Positions 6,242-11,977 of a stretch of DNA of 11,977 nucleotides are shown here, one piece after another. The translations under genes were made by a program, and so were the position numbers. Below the pieces are notes generated by a model. That model saw only the letters and a program-made list of their open reading frames with translations, was not told the DNA's origin and did no database searches. Numbering within the stretch: the stretch's first letter is position 1; each line of letters starts with the position of its first letter. Source of the DNA: Pseudomonadota bacterium (GTDB lineage Bacteria > Pseudomonadota > Gammaproteobacteria > Burkholderiales > Burkholderiaceae); the NCBI GenBank assembly GCA_029777935.1, contig JAKORH010000417.1:1-11977 (forward strand), read 5' to 3'.

Positions 6242-7768
6242 CTAACGCCGACCGGAGGCGGCGACCTGCGTCTTCTTCTTGCCCGAACGCGCCTTGCCCG
6301 CCTGGTGCGCAGCGGCGGCTCTTTTCGGCGCTGCCCTGGTTGCGACCATCAGGTTCAGCCGCTGGCCGGCGAAGAGGTTTGGCGAGCGCAGCCGGTTCCA
6401 CGCGACGATGTCGTCGCTCTGCACGTGCCAGCGCCTTGCCACCGCGGACAGAGTGTCGCCGCGCCGCACGCGATACGTGATGCGGCGCAGGTTCGGCTGC
6501 TCGGGCACGAGCGCCATCGAGGCGTCGAGCTGGGCGGCCGGGATGTCGCCTTCCATCGTCTCGTCGCGCGGGATCAGGATCGTCGAGCCGGTGGCGATGC
6601 GGAACCTGGGCGGAATGCGGTTGGCCTCGCGCAGCGCCGACTCGCTGATGCCGGCGCGCTCGGCGACCTGCGCCAGCGTCTCGCTCGGCTGCAGCGAGTA
6701 CGTGGTCCAGCTCGCCAGCGCCTGGCCGGTGGCCTCGTACGCGGCGAGGTTGCCGATGAACGTCTCGGCGCGATCGGCCGGCAGCAGGATGCGCGACGAC
6801 TCGGCGCCCACCATCACCGGCCGGTTGAACGACGGATTCAGCGCCGTGAAGTCGTCGACCGGCATCTCCGCCAGCCGCGCGGCGGTGGCGACGTCCATGT
6901 CGCGCCGCTTGCGCACGACCGCGAAGTAGGGCTCGTTCTGGATCGACGGCAGCGCGATGTCGTACTTCTGCGGCTCGCGCACGATGTTCTTGATCGCCTG
7001 CAGCTTCGGCACGTAGTACTTCGTCTCCTTCGGCAGAGGCAGGCTGGCGTAGTCAGTCGGCCGGCGGCGCGCCTTGTTGCGCGCAATTGCCTTGGCCACG
7101 CACGCCTCGCCGCAGTTGTACGCCGCCAGCGCGAGCTGCCAGTCGCCGAAATCGTCGTGCAGCTTCTGCAGGTAGTCGAGCGCGGCGCGGGTGGACTCGA
7201 GCACGTCGCGCCGCTCGTCCTTCCACAGGTTCTGCTCGAGCTGATAGAGCTTGCCGGTCGATGGGATGAACTGCCACAGGCCCACGGCCTTCGCGTACGA
7301 CTCCGCCTCGGGCTGCATCGCGCTTTCCACGAACGGCAGCAGCGCCAGTTCGGTGGGCATGCCGCGCTTCTCGATCTCCTCGACGATGTGGAACAGATAT
7401 CGGCTGGCGCGGCTCGCCATGCGGCCGATCAGGTCGGGCTGCGATGCGTACCAGCGCGTGCTGTTGTTCGCGAGTCGGCCGGTCAGCTCCGGCATCTGGA
7501 AGCCGCGCCGGATCCGCTCCCACAGATCGATCGACGGATCGCCGGAAACCAGCGGCTCGACGCGCGCCGAATCGGCCGGATGGTCTGACTGGAGCTTGCG
7601 CAGCAGCTGGCCGAGCGGGTCGGGCGTGGCGGACGTCGCGCTCGTGCTCGCGCTCATCGCGGCGAGTTCGGCCGGAGGCGCACGTTCCGCCGACACCGGC
7701 GCCGGATCGCCCGCGAAGGCGGCCAGCGGCAGCGCGAACGCGAGCGCGGCCCAGGCCTTGACGATCAT
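6242..7768 (-). CDS. mltD: Membrane-bound lytic transglycosylase MltD-like, with LysM domains
   Basis: Lytic transglycosylase that cleaves the glycan strands of peptidoglycan in the periplasm. From the ATG at 7768 (GAGG six bases upstream) the protein has 508 residues and starts with a signal peptide ending near AFA-G20; there is no lipobox, unlike E. coli MltD. The SLT domain spans about 120-240: catalytic Glu148 in LLPFVESAMQPEA, then AVGLWQFIPSTGKLY (161-175) and LALAAYNCGEACVAKAI (212-228). A degenerate LysM lies at about 356-400 and a canonical one at 431-474 (YRVRRGDTLSAVARRW). The C-terminus is a Lys/Arg/Ala-rich tail (478-508) that could bind the wall or other polyanions. A further in-frame ATG at 7798 would also give a signal-like N-terminus. 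gloB lies 94 bases upstream on the same strand, the conserved mltD-gloB neighbourhood. Confidence 0.93.
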   Translation of the reverse strand: MIVKAWAALAFALPLAAFAGDPAPVSAERAPPAELAAMSASTSATSATPDPLGQLLRKLQSDHPADSARVEPLVSGDPSIDLWERIRRGFQMPELTGRLANNSTRWYASQPDLIGRMASRASRYLFHIVEEIEKRGMPTELALLPFVESAMQPEAESYAKAVGLWQFIPSTGKLYQLEQNLWKDERRDVLESTRAALDYLQKLHDDFGDWQLALAAYNCGEACVAKAIARNKARRRPTDYASLPLPKETKYYVPKLQAIKNIVREPQKYDIALPSIQNEPYFAVVRKRRDMDVATAARLAEMPVDDFTALNPSFNRPVMVGAESSRILLPADRAETFIGNLAAYEATGQALASWTTYSLQPSETLAQVAERAGISESALREANRIPPRFRIATGSTILIPRDETMEGDIPAAQLDASMALVPEQPNLRRITYRVRRGDTLSAVARRWHVQSDDIVAWNRLRSPNLFAGQRLNLMVATRAAPKRAAAAHQAGKARSGKKKTQVAASGRR

Positions 7769-7774
7769 GCTCAA

Positions 7775-7778
7775 CCTC
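7775..7778 (-). promoter_or_regulatory. Ribosome binding site supporting the mltD start at 7768
   Basis: GAGG on the minus strand (extended to CTGAGG) with six bases to the ATG. The alternative ATG at 7798 has no such site. Confidence 0.55.
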
Positions 7779-7862
7779 AGGAACGGTCGCAGTGCCATGC
7801 CGGGCCGTCTGTCGTCCGCGTCGAATGACCGCCGCAGTATAAGGGGCACGGCGCGCATCGGG

Positions 7863-8648
7863 TCAGAACCTGTTCTTCCACGCCCGCAGCGCGGCAAAGG
7901 TCGCCACCGCCGACGCGCCCGCGCCGGGGGTTTCGCGTTCGGCGCGCGCGCGCAACGCCGGCACATCGCAGCGCAGGAACGGATTGGTCGCCAGTTCTTC
8001 CGCGATGGTCGAGGGCAGCGTCGGCCTCCCGGCGACGCGCGCCGCCTCGCACGCTCGCCCGCGCGCTGCCAGACGGGGGTTGTCCGGCTCCACCGCGAGT
8101 GCGAAGCGAATGTTGGCGAGCGTGTATTCGTGCGCGCAGTACACGCTCGTCTCGCCCGGCAGTCGCGCGAGCCTGCCCAGCGATTCGGCCATCTGCTGCG
8201 GCGTGCCCTCGAACAGCCGCCCGCAGCCGCACGCGAACAGCGTGTCGCCGCAGAACAGGGCGGCGAGCCGCGGCGCGTAATACGCAATGTGGCCGCGCGT
8301 GTGGCCGGGCACGTCGATCACCTCGAACGAGTGGCCGAGCACCTCGATGCGGTCGCCGGCGGAAAGCGGCGTGCGCACGCACGCGATCGCTTCTGCCGCC
8401 GGTCCGTATACGTGCGCTCCGGTCGCCTCCACGAGTGCCTCCACGCCACCGACGTGGTCGCCGTGGTGATGCGTGACTAGAATCGCGGTCAGTTGCAGGC
8501 CGGTCTGCGACAGCCGGCGCGCGACCGGCGCCGCGTCGCCCGGATCGACGACGACAGCAGCGCGGCCATCGGCCAGCCACCACACGTAGTTGTCGTCGAA
8601 CGCCGGGATCGGCTCGATCAGCAGATCGGAAACGGTAGCGCAGCTCAT
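7863..8648 (-). CDS. gloB: Hydroxyacylglutathione hydrolase (glyoxalase II)
   Basis: Cytoplasmic metallo-beta-lactamase-fold enzyme that hydrolyses S-lactoylglutathione to lactate and glutathione, completing methylglyoxal detoxification. The 261 residues from the ATG at 8648 match the usual length. All metal ligands are visible: THHHGDH (59-65, giving His60, His62, Asp64, His65), His116 in VPGHTRGH, Asp135 in CGDTLF and His173 in CAHEY. GRLFEGT (144-150) and the C-terminal substrate-binding part (NPFLR at 222-226) are typical of GloB. The N-terminus IEPIPAFDDNYVWWL fits the family, which supports this start although no strong ribosome site precedes it; the frame stays open upstream but there only mirrors the divergent methyltransferase. 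It is transcribed away from that gene, with 111 bases between starts that must hold both promoters. Confidence 0.96.
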   Translation of the reverse strand: MSCATVSDLLIEPIPAFDDNYVWWLADGRAAVVVDPGDAAPVARRLSQTGLQLTAILVTHHHGDHVGGVEALVEATGAHVYGPAAEAIACVRTPLSAGDRIEVLGHSFEVIDVPGHTRGHIAYYAPRLAALFCGDTLFACGCGRLFEGTPQQMAESLGRLARLPGETSVYCAHEYTLANIRFALAVEPDNPRLAARGRACEAARVAGRPTLPSTIAEELATNPFLRCDVPALRARAERETPGAGASAVATFAALRAWKNRF

Positions 8649-8748
8649 CGGGAGACGGCTCGAATTGCATGCATCGGGGTCCAGACCAAGTATGAACCTC
8701 GCGACGAAAGCGGCGGCGGCCGCCTCTTCGTCCCGACAGATGACGCAT

Positions 8749-8752
8749 GGGA
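8749..8752 (+). promoter_or_regulatory. Ribosome binding site for the methyltransferase
   Basis: GGGA seven bases before the ATG at 8760. It favours this start over the out-of-frame ATG at 8756. Confidence 0.4.
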
Positions 8753-8759
8753 CGCATGA

Positions 8760-9602
8760 ATGAGTAGCGCGCCGTTTGTCCGGTTGTCGGAATTCCTGCG
8801 CTCGCCCCCGGGACGCTACGTACTCGCGTGGGAACAGCGGCAGTTCGATGCCGCGGTGGCCGACATCTTCGGCTATCACGCACTGCAGCTCGGGTTGGCC
8901 GAGATCGACGCACTGCGCGAGAACCGGATGCCGCTGCGGTTCTGCGCATCGGACCGGCTGCCCGAGAAGACGCCGGTGGCGGGCGGCCACACGCAGGTCG
9001 CGATCGTCAACCGCTTCGAGGAACTGCCGTTCGAAACGCAGTCGATCGACCTCGTCGTGATGCCGCACATCCTGGAATTCGCGCAGGAGCCGCACCAGGT
9101 GCTGCGCGAGGTCGAGCGCGTGCTGGTGCCCGAGGGCCACGTGGTGATCACCGGGTTCAACCCGGCCAGCCTGTGGGGACTGCGGCAGCGCCTGTCGCGG
9201 CTCGGCATGGCGCCGTATCTGCCGCGCGCGGGGCAGTTCATCTCTCTCGGCCGCGCCAAGGACTGGCTGAAGCTGCTGTCGTTCGAGGCCAATCGCGGCC
9301 GCTATGGCTGCTACGTGCCGTGGGCGCGCAGCGAGAAATGGCTGGCGCGCTGGTCGTTCTTCGAAAAGGCGGGCGACCGCTGGTGGCCGGTGCTCGGCTC
9401 GGTCTACATGGTCACCGCGGTCAAGCGCGTGCGCGGCATGCGGCTGGCCGGCCCGGTCTGGAAGCGCAAGGAAGCGCCGCGACCCGCGTTCGCGCCGGCA
9501 GCCACGCGCACCTTGACGTCGTCCGGCGAGGCATACAGCGTGCAGGTGCAGCGCGCGCGCGACGCTGACAACGACGCGATGCCCGGCGCGGCGCAGGGAT
9601 GA
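8760..9602 (+). CDS. Class I SAM-dependent methyltransferase, YafS-like
   Basis: A 280-residue protein of the methyltransferase type 11 group, at the position that E. coli yafS occupies between gloB and rnhA. The Rossmann core is visible from the acidic strand [41 protein letters not shown] (about 99-139), which covers motifs post-I to III. The expected glycine-rich SAM loop (motif I) is poorly preserved upstream, where the sequence is [28 protein letters not shown] and [11 protein letters not shown] are typical of this subgroup. The substrate is unknown. The C-terminal 40 or so residues are rich in Ala, Arg and Pro and look disordered. Its TGA overlaps the rnhA start by four bases (ATGA), so the two genes are probably translationally coupled. 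Overall call firm, function open. Confidence 0.88.
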   Translation: MSSAPFVRLSEFLRSPPGRYVLAWEQRQFDAAVADIFGYHALQLGLAEIDALRENRMPLRFCASDRLPEKTPVAGGHTQVAIVNRFEELPFETQSIDLVVMPHILEFAQEPHQVLREVERVLVPEGHVVITGFNPASLWGLRQRLSRLGMAPYLPRAGQFISLGRAKDWLKLLSFEANRGRYGCYVPWARSEKWLARWSFFEKAGDRWWPVLGSVYMVTAVKRVRGMRLAGPVWKRKEAPRPAFAPAATRTLTSSGEAYSVQVQRARDADNDAMPGAAQG

Positions 9603-10123
9603 TGAGGCACGGGCGCAGCATGAAGCTGGTCGAGGAAACTGCACCGCCGGTCGCCGCGCCGAGCGCAGGCGGCCCGCTGGTCGAGATCTACACCGACGGC
9701 GCATGCAAGGGCAATCCGGGTCCGGGCGGCTGGGGCGCGTGGCTGACGTCCGGCGTGCACGAGAAGGAACTTTTCGGCGGCGAGGCGGCGACGACCAACA
9801 ACCGCATGGAGCTGACCGCGGTGATCGCGGCGCTGAAGTCTCTGAAGCGCCGCTCGCGCGTGGTTCTGCACACCGATTCGCAGTACGTGCAGCTCGGCGT
9901 GACCGAGTGGCTGCCGATGTGGATCCGTCGCGGCTGGAAGACCGCCGGCAACACCGCGGTGAAGAACGCCGATCTGTGGCGCGAACTGGCGCACCTGTCG
10001 AGCCAGCACGACATCGACTGGCGTTGGGTGCGCGGCCATGCCGGCGTGCCCGGCAACGAACGCGCCGATGCGCTCGCCAACCGCGGCGTCGAAGCAGCGC
10101 TCGCGCAGCGTGGCCGCAAGTAG
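9599..10123 (+). CDS. rnhA: Ribonuclease HI
   Basis: Endonuclease that cuts the RNA strand of RNA:DNA hybrids, removing primers and R-loops. With the ATG at 9599 the protein has 174 residues, about 20 longer than E. coli RNase HI because of an N-terminal extension (to about residue 27). The catalytic set is complete: Asp33 in [15 protein letters not shown], Glu71 in NNRMELTA, Asp93 in VLHTDSQYV, and His147 and Asp157 in [20 protein letters not shown]. The basic protrusion [16 protein letters not shown] is present. A second in-frame ATG at 9620 would give a more usual length; the four-base overlap with the methyltransferase stop favours 9599, but the choice is open. dnaQ, which often lies beside rnhA, is not in the window. 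Confidence 0.97.
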   Translation: MMRHGRSMKLVEETAPPVAAPSAGGPLVEIYTDGACKGNPGPGGWGAWLTSGVHEKELFGGEAATTNNRMELTAVIAALKSLKRRSRVVLHTDSQYVQLGVTEWLPMWIRRGWKTAGNTAVKNADLWRELAHLSSQHDIDWRWVRGHAGVPGNERADALANRGVEAALAQRGRK

Positions 10124-10138
10124 ATCCGATGCTACAGT

Positions 10139-10162
10139 CGCGGCGCGGCGCCGCGCGCCGCG
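10139..10162 (+). terminator. GC-rich hairpin after rnhA, possible terminator
   Basis: A 9-bp stem (10139-10147 with 10154-10162) around the 6-base loop GCGCCG lies 16 bases after the rnhA stop. It is followed by ATTCGTTGCCGCGTTT, which is only modestly T-rich, so intrinsic termination is uncertain. The loop-side palindrome 10143-10156 could instead be an operator for the RND genes. Confidence 0.3.
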
Positions 10163-10183
10163 ATTCGTTGCCGCGTTTCCCCG

Positions 10184-11374
10184 ATGATCAAGCACAAGGT
10201 TGCCCTGTGGGCGACGGCCGGGCTGCTGGCTGCCGTCGCCGCCGCGTATTTCGCGCCGCGCTGGCTCGAATCGCCGCCGCCGGTGCTCGACGCGGGCGCG
10301 CAGCCCGCCGCTGCGGGGGATGCGAAGGGGCCGCGCGACGCGGCAAGGACAGCGACGGCGAACACGGCCACCCCGGTCGAGGTGATCGAGGTGCGACCGG
10401 CCGCGGTGCAGGAAGACCTGCAGGCGGTCGGATCGCTGCGCTCGAACGAGAGCGTCGTGCTGCGACCGGAGGTCGCCGGCCGCGTCGCGCAGATCGGCTT
10501 TCGCGACGGCGAGGCGGTGCGGCGCGGACAACTGCTGATCGCGCTCGATGCCAGTGTTAACCAGGCCGAGGTCGAGCAGGCGCGCGCCGAGTACGAGCTG
10601 GCGCAGTCCAACCTGAAGCGCACCGAAGACCTGGCGCGCAGGAATTTCGTCAGTCCGAGCGCGCAGGAACAGGCGGCATCGAACGTGCAGGTCAGCGCGG
10701 CGAAGCTGAAGCTCGCCGAAGCGCGGCTGGCGAAGATGCAGATCGTCGCGCCGTTCGACGGCGTGGTCGGCATCCGCAGCGTCAGCGTCGGCGACTACGT
10801 GAAGGACGGCACGGATCTGGTCAACATCGAGGACGTCGGCACGCTGAAAGTCGACTTCCGGCTGCCCGAGCGGCACTTCACGCAGATCCGCGCCGGGCAG
10901 CCGGTCGAGGTCGCTGCCGATGCGCTGCCGGCGGAGAAGTTGCGCGGCGCGATCGAGGCCATCAACCCGCGCGTCGATGCCGCCGGCCGCTCGCTAGAAG
11001 TGCGCGCCAAGCTCGCCAACCCGGAGCGCAAGCTGCGGCCCGGCATGTTCGTGCGCGTGCGCGTGATCATCGGCAGCCGCACCGACGCACTGCTGGTGCC
11101 GGAGGAGGCGATCGTGCCGCTGGGCGAGGATTTCTTCGTCTTCCGCGTCGAAGGCGGCGCCGCCAGGCGCGTCAAGGTCAAGACCGGCACGAGGCGCGAC
11201 GCGAAAGTCGAGATCGTCGACGGACTCGCGCCCGGCGACCAGATCGTCACCGCCGGCATGCGGCTGGTGCGCGACGGGCAGCCGGTGCGAGTGGTGCAGT
11301 CGGCAGTCGGCAGTGGGCAGCCGGCAGCGGGTCGGGAGTCGGCCGACGCCGGTGCCGGGAAGGCGCAGCCCTAG
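10184..11374 (+). CDS. RND efflux periplasmic adaptor (membrane fusion protein)
   Basis: Adaptor of a tripartite RND efflux pump, joining the inner-membrane pump to an outer-membrane channel. The 396 residues begin with a membrane anchor or signal segment (5-24, KVALWATAGLLAAVAAAYFA), followed by a Pro/Ala-rich linker. Lipoyl halves lie at about 92-122 (LRPEVAGRVAQIGFRDGEAV) and 186-216 (IVAPFDGVVGIRSVSVGDYV), around a coiled-coil hairpin at 125-185. The beta-barrel spans about 220-295 (LRPGMFVRVRV) and the membrane-proximal domain about 300-370. The single short hairpin resembles MexA/MdtA-type rather than HlyD-type adaptors. The C-terminal 25 residues are Ala/Gly/Gln-rich and are encoded by a heptanucleotide tandem repeat. 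The ATG at 10184 lacks a clear ribosome site. The pump gene follows after 70 bases. Export substrate cannot be told. Confidence 0.92.
   Translation: MIKHKVALWATAGLLAAVAAAYFAPRWLESPPPVLDAGAQPAAAGDAKGPRDAARTATANTATPVEVIEVRPAAVQEDLQAVGSLRSNESVVLRPEVAGRVAQIGFRDGEAVRRGQLLIALDASVNQAEVEQARAEYELAQSNLKRTEDLARRNFVSPSAQEQAASNVQVSAAKLKLAEARLAKMQIVAPFDGVVGIRSVSVGDYVKDGTDLVNIEDVGTLKVDFRLPERHFTQIRAGQPVEVAADALPAEKLRGAIEAINPRVDAAGRSLEVRAKLANPERKLRPGMFVRVRVIIGSRTDALLVPEEAIVPLGEDFFVFRVEGGAARRVKVKTGTRRDAKVEIVDGLAPGDQIVTAGMRLVRDGQPVRVVQSAVGSGQPAAGRESADAGAGKAQP
11297..11331 (+). repeat. Heptanucleotide tandem array, five copies, inside the adaptor gene
   Basis: Five consecutive 7-base units, CAGTCGG, CAGTCGG, CAGTGGG, CAGCCGG and CAGCGGG, encode the tail QSAVGSGQPAAG. 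The unit length is not a multiple of three, so gain or loss of one copy would shift the frame of the last residues only. Confidence 0.8.
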
Positions 11375-11415
11375 CGTTGCTGATTGACGCACCGGAGCAC
11401 GGGACTACCCTTCTG

Positions 11416-11443
11416 CCGACTGATTGCTGCCGACTTCCGACTG
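11416..11443 (-). repeat. Inverted counterpart of the heptanucleotide array, just before the pump start
   Basis: Four 7-base units in the opposite orientation: CCGACTG, ATTGCTG, CCGACTT, CCGACTG. CTGCCGACTG (11413-11422) is the exact reverse complement of CAGTCGGCAG (11297-11306 and 11304-11313). The array ends one base before the pump ATG at 11445 and takes the place where a ribosome site would be expected. Confidence 0.7.
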
Positions 11444-11444
11444 A

Positions 11445-11977
11445 ATGAGCCTGTTCGAGATCTGCATCCGCCGCCCGGTCCTGTCGACCGTGCTGTCGTT
11501 GCTGGTGCTGGTGATCGGCCTGATCTCGTACTCGCGTCTGGCGGTGCGCGAGTATCCGAAGATCGACGAGCCGGTCGTCAGCGTGCAGACCAAGTACTCG
11601 GGCGCCTCCGCCGAAGTGGTCGAGTCGCAGATCACCAAGGTGCTGGAGGATTCGCTGGCCGGCATCGAGGGCGTGGAGTTGATGACCTCGGCCAGCCGCT
11701 CCGAGACCAGCCAGATCAACGTGCGCTTCCGCATCACGCGCGATCCCGACTCGGCCGCGGCCGACGTGCGCGACAAGGTCGCGCGCGTGCGCGCGCGGCT
11801 GCCGGATGAAGTCGACGAGCCGGTGATCGCCAAGGTCGAGGCCGATTCGTTTCCGATCATGTGGATGGCCGTGACCTCCGGCGGCCGCACCGCGCTGGAG
11901 GTTTCGGATTACCTGGCGCGCTACGTGAAGCCGCGGCTGTCGGTGCTGCCAGCCGCGGCCGACGTGTGGATCTACGG
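11445..11977 (+). CDS. RND efflux pump inner-membrane permease, N-terminal part (3' end outside window)
   Basis: The first 177 residues of an AcrB/MexB-superfamily proton-driven pump; the full family length is about 1,000-1,050. It opens with MSLFEICIRRPVLSTVLSLLV, the family's typical first helix (TM1, about 11-30). The periplasmic porter start REYPKIDEPVVSVQTKYSGA follows, then the conserved AEVVESQITKVLEDSLAGIEGVE and the PN1-type strand SQINVRFRITRDPDSAAADVRDKV. The IDEP variant and the overall style resemble the less studied multidrug branch rather than CusA heavy-metal pumps. The ATG at 11445 starts the conserved N-terminus, but no Shine-Dalgarno is visible, only the heptanucleotide array. 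It is co-directional with the adaptor and 70 bases downstream of it, so the two should form one operon; an outer-membrane channel may follow outside the window. Confidence 0.93.
   Translation, partial: MSLFEICIRRPVLSTVLSLLVLVIGLISYSRLAVREYPKIDEPVVSVQTKYSGASAEVVESQITKVLEDSLAGIEGVELMTSASRSETSQINVRFRITRDPDSAAADVRDKVARVRARLPDEVDEPVIAKVEADSFPIMWMAVTSGGRTALEVSDYLARYVKPRLSVLPAAADVWIY

Noticed and set aside
7799..8287. Upstream extension of the mltD frame to 681 codons
   Set aside because: It overlaps gloB in another frame on the same strand, and the signal peptide with a good ribosome site starts at 7768.
8649..8759. TTGCAT with a weak AAGTAT at 17 bases as a promoter for the methyltransferase
   Set aside because: The -10 match is poor and nothing else supports it; the divergent region must hold promoters but I cannot place them.
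8649..9704. Upstream extension of the gloB frame to 613 codons
   Set aside because: The added part lies antisense to the methyltransferase and the start of rnhA, and the GloB family begins at the residue chosen here.

Overview
The window is GC-rich chromosomal DNA that most resembles a betaproteobacterium, probably of the Burkholderiales. The evidence is the strong G/C third-position bias, the mltD-gloB-methyltransferase-rnhA gene neighbourhood (also known from gammaproteobacteria), and the intergenic palindromes whose chance translations look like 'PAKAGTQ' and 'MPAQAGIQ'. The placement is inferred from gene content and style, not from a marker gene.

Layout, left to right. (1) 3-365 (+): C-terminal end of an HD-GYP domain protein. 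(2) 400-2475 and 2581-3828 (both -): an export pair, with a HlyD-type adaptor gene followed by an ABC exporter carrying an N-terminal C39 peptidase. This is the design used for double-glycine-leader peptides. A palindromic repeat lies between the two genes. (3) 3829-4211: no gene. Most of it is a 342-bp element with perfect 24-bp terminal inverted repeats and nested hairpins, best read as a MITE-like non-autonomous mobile element. (4) 4212-5207 (-): a glycosyltransferase of the SenB (selenosugar synthase) family whose last codons and stop lie inside the element's terminal repeat. (5) 5213-5312: a second, unrelated palindromic repeat. (6) 5325-6122 (-): fabI, enoyl-ACP reductase. (7) 6242-7768 (-) mltD and 7863-8648 (-) gloB. 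(8) Divergent from gloB, 8760-9602 (+) a YafS-like methyltransferase overlapping 9599-10123 (+) rnhA by four bases. (9) 10184-11374 (+) and 11445 to the window end (+): an RND efflux adaptor and the start of its inner-membrane pump.

The housekeeping core (fabI, mltD, gloB, methyltransferase, rnhA) looks ordinary and intact. The accessory left third is more unusual: a peptide exporter without a visible cargo gene, a SenB-like gene without SenA or SenC beside it, and a structured mobile element between them that has rewritten the end of senB. Two small-scale repeats also stand out. One is a tandem duplication of about 44 bp that separates two convergent stop codons at 329-417. The other is a pair of oppositely oriented heptanucleotide arrays at the RND adaptor/pump junction. 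I found no complete undescribed system. The best leads are the element and its effect on senB, and the orphan status of the exporter and of senB.
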